Assembly: GCF_002159915.1 (NCBI RefSeq)
Contig: NZ_NFJP01000024.1
Location: 1 to 64,000, forward strand
Direction: 5' to 3'
Length of the DNA: 64,000 bases
From: Gordonibacter sp. An230
GTDB taxonomy: Bacteria; Actinomycetota; Coriobacteriia; Coriobacteriales; Eggerthellaceae
How positions within the stretch are numbered: position 1 is the first letter of the stretch; each line of letters starts with the position of its first letter. Of this stretch, positions 62,678 to 64,000 are shown in pieces. The position numbers were made by a program, and so were the translations under genes. Under the pieces are notes generated by a model. That model searched no databases, had not been told where the DNA came from, and saw only the letters and a program-made list of their open reading frames with translations.

Positions 62678-63031
62678 CTAGCTCTTCGAGGGGTCGCCCG
62701 AGTTCATGGGCGCGCCGCCGAGGACGTGCACGTGCACGTGATGCACGGTTTGGCAAGCGTCGTCGTTCGTGTTCACGATGACCCGATAGCCGCTCTCGGC
62801 GACGCCTTTGATGTCGGCCACTTTTCGCACGGTGTTGAACAGATGCCCCATTTCGTCGTCGGGAATGGAGTCGCCGATGTTATCGTAGTGGTTCTTCGGC
62901 ACGATGAGCGTGTGCACGGGCATCATGGGGCTCACGTCCTCGAACGCGAGAACGCGCTCGTCCTCGTACACTTTGGTCGACGGAATCTCCCCCGCAACGA
63001 TCTTGCAGAACAGGCAATCGTCCTTGCGCAT
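62678..63031 (-). CDS. HIT-family (HINT-like) nucleotide-binding protein
   Basis: 117 residues. CLFCKIVAGEIPSTKVYED with two Cys, and the histidine triad HHVHVHVLGG. Such proteins hydrolyse nucleoside phosphoramidates. ATG 63031 has AGGAG upstream; a longer frame is possible but lacks similarity. It lies 75 bases after xseB. Confidence 0.92.
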   Translation of the reverse strand: MRKDDCLFCKIVAGEIPSTKVYEDERVLAFEDVSPMMPVHTLIVPKNHYDNIGDSIPDDEMGHLFNTVRKVADIKGVAESGYRVIVNTNDDACQTVHHVHVHVLGGAPMNSGDPSKS

Positions 63032-63105
63032 GGCGCTCTCCTCTCTCGCGCTGCGTTTCCTCAGCGTCCGTCCAAAGTCCATCAGGCCGGCACGGACGGC
63101 CGTTT

Positions 63106-63363
63106 TCACGAAAGGCTCGTGTCGCGCGTTTCGTCGTCGGCTTCCGGCACGAGCTTGCCCATGAGCACGTCCACTTTCTGCTGCGCCTCTAAGAGACGCG
63201 ATTGGAGCGCGGCGAGCAGCGCAACGCCGCGCTCGTAGCTCCTCAAGCTGTCCTCGAGTTCGAGCGTGTTGCTTTCCAGCACGCCCACGATGCCGTCGAG
63301 CTCGGCCATGGCCTCGCGAAACGTCAGCTCCTCGACGGGCCTAGGTCCTTCTGTCTCGGTCAT
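63106..63363 (-). CDS. xseB: Exodeoxyribonuclease VII small subunit
   Basis: 85 residues. The XseB pattern FREAMAELDGIVGVLESNTLELEDSLRSYERG is visible. It joins XseA to degrade single-stranded DNA. Its ATG overlaps the xseA stop (ATGA 63360-63363). Confidence 0.93.
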   Translation of the reverse strand: MTETEGPRPVEELTFREAMAELDGIVGVLESNTLELEDSLRSYERGVALLAALQSRLLEAQQKVDVLMGKLVPEADDETRDTSLS

Positions 63364-64000
63364 GACAGGTCCTTCCACTCCATGATGTCCGTATCGATGC
63401 GCCGCATCGCCTCGACGCGACAGGCCAGCACGCCGTCGGATAGCGACACGTTCACCTCATCGCCCTCCGCCACGGCCTCCACGCTTTTCACCACGGCGCC
63501 CGCCGAAGTGCGCGCCACAGCATAACCGCGTCCGAGCACGGCGAGAGGGGAAAGATCGTGCAGTCGCGCAGCCGCAACCGCCGTCTCCCGTTCGAAGCGC
63601 CCAACGAGCGCACCTCCGCAAGCCACAAGCCGTTCGCGCCCTCGCTCAGCCTGATCGCGAGCACGTCCAACGGCGGCAGGCAAGGTGCGGGCAAGGCGCT
63701 CGCGCTGCCGTCCCACGCTCGCGACATCGCGCTCGAGGCTCGCAGGCAAGGTGCGGGCAAGGCGTTCGCGCTGCCGCTCCACAACTGCCGCATCGCGCTC
63801 GAGGTTCGCAGGCAGGACGCGGGCGAGGCGCTCAGCGGCAAGGTCGAGCGTCTGCGCCTCGACGGCGAACAGAAGGTGCGCGTCTCGGAACAAAGGCCGT
63901 GTCGCGCAGCGGCGCACGTCGGCGACGGCCCGCTCGAGCGCACGCTCGGCGCAAACCGAGAGCGAACGGGCCCGCGCGACGAGGCGGCGCTCCAGATCAT
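63360..64000 (-). CDS. xseA: Exodeoxyribonuclease VII large subunit, C-terminal part only
   Basis: About 213 C-terminal residues; the N-terminal OB-fold and catalytic core lie beyond the window. The C-terminal end LSPLAVLGRGYAVARTS is the XseA signature. The coiled-coil region holds three tandem 22-residue repeats (RLARTLPASLERDV...), encoded by a 66-bp repeat. It is translated from further upstream into xseB. Confidence 0.9.
   Translation of the reverse strand, partial: DLERRLVARARSLSVCAERALERAVADVRRCATRPLFRDAHLLFAVEAQTLDLAAERLARVLPANLERDAAVVERQRERLARTLPASLERDVASVGRQRERLARTLPAAVGRARDQAERGRERLVACGGALVGRFERETAVAAARLHDLSPLAVLGRGYAVARTSAGAVVKSVEAVAEGDEVNVSLSDGVLACRVEAMRRIDTDIMEWKDLS
63677..63874. 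repeat. 66-bp tandem repeat in xseA, about three copies
   Basis: The motif beginning CAGGCAAGGTGCGGGC recurs at 63677 and 63743, and in diverged form at 63809, each 66 bases (22 codons) apart. It encodes a repeated segment of the XseA coiled coil. In-frame length change should be tolerated. Confidence 0.75.

Noticed and set aside
63677-63874. Tandem repeats as a CRISPR array
   Set aside because: The repeats are contiguous, in frame and coding within xseA; there are no spacers or cas genes.

Overview
The window is GC-rich, densely coded DNA from a strict or facultative anaerobe. It fits an Actinomycetota lineage close to Coriobacteriia/Eggerthellaceae. Supporting signs are a complete selenocysteine system, a periplasmic molybdopterin enzyme next to a many-helix membrane LuxR regulator, ferredoxin-linked 2-oxoacid oxidoreductase with AMP-forming acyl-CoA synthetases, lactate utilisation by LutABC, a Firmicutes-type (T7SSb) secretion system, and no outer-membrane genes. 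The family assignment is inference; no 16S rRNA gene is present. The first 15 bases match the Tn5/Nextera mosaic end, so base 1 is probably a contig edge with adapter remnant.

Layout. 1-3350: type VII secretion ATPase EssC (cut by the window edge) and its WXG100 substrate. 3596-12271 plus tRNA-Sec at 18012-18108: a selenium island with selD (itself a selenoprotein read through UGA at 3647), a DUF3343 carrier-like protein, cysteine desulfurase, YedF, a formate/nitrite-type channel, and selA-selB. 12407-17104: lactate permease and lutCBA. 18213-21456: a degenerate MEMO-AMMECR1 fusion, an aldo/keto reductase and an ArfB-like rescue factor, with a possible tRNA-Gly remnant between. 21850-30500: 2-oxoacid:ferredoxin oxidoreductase (four subunits) between two cupin-HTH regulator + acyl-CoA synthetase pairs, plus a P-loop ATPase. 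30720-36260: rsmB, fmt, def, then an SPFH/NfeD pair.

36413-40585: a translationally coupled six-gene operon that reads as a T7SSb toxin cassette: two small helical partners, a 496-residue LXG-like effector with a glycine-rich membrane segment and an EF-hand-like loop, two tandem membrane paralogues sharing 305 identical bases (candidate immunity proteins), and a DUF4176 protein. This is the strongest candidate for an undescribed system. 41082-44804: dnaG, an intact parS site inside a larger palindrome and touching the dgt promoter, and dgt. The parS suggests the origin half of the chromosome.

44783-51690: membrane LuxR regulator divergent from a Tat-exported molybdoenzyme, its four-cluster ferredoxin subunit and a TorD-type chaperone, then a YfcE-like phosphodiesterase and a decayed LuxR gene. 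51685-55868: NhaC antiporter, coaX, OPT transporter. 55925-57179: an AbiEi-like/nuclease-like gene bracketed by two identical 56-bp perfect hairpins. 57284-62351: glycosyltransferase and glf, then pta and ackA, which converge on a 166-bp inverted-repeat element. 62678-64000: HIT protein, xseB and the 3' part of xseA.

The genes suggest fermentation/respiration on lactate, amino-acid-derived 2-oxoacids and acyl-CoAs with acetate as an end product, selenium-dependent metabolism, one dedicated molybdoenzyme, and contact-dependent antagonism by T7SS.
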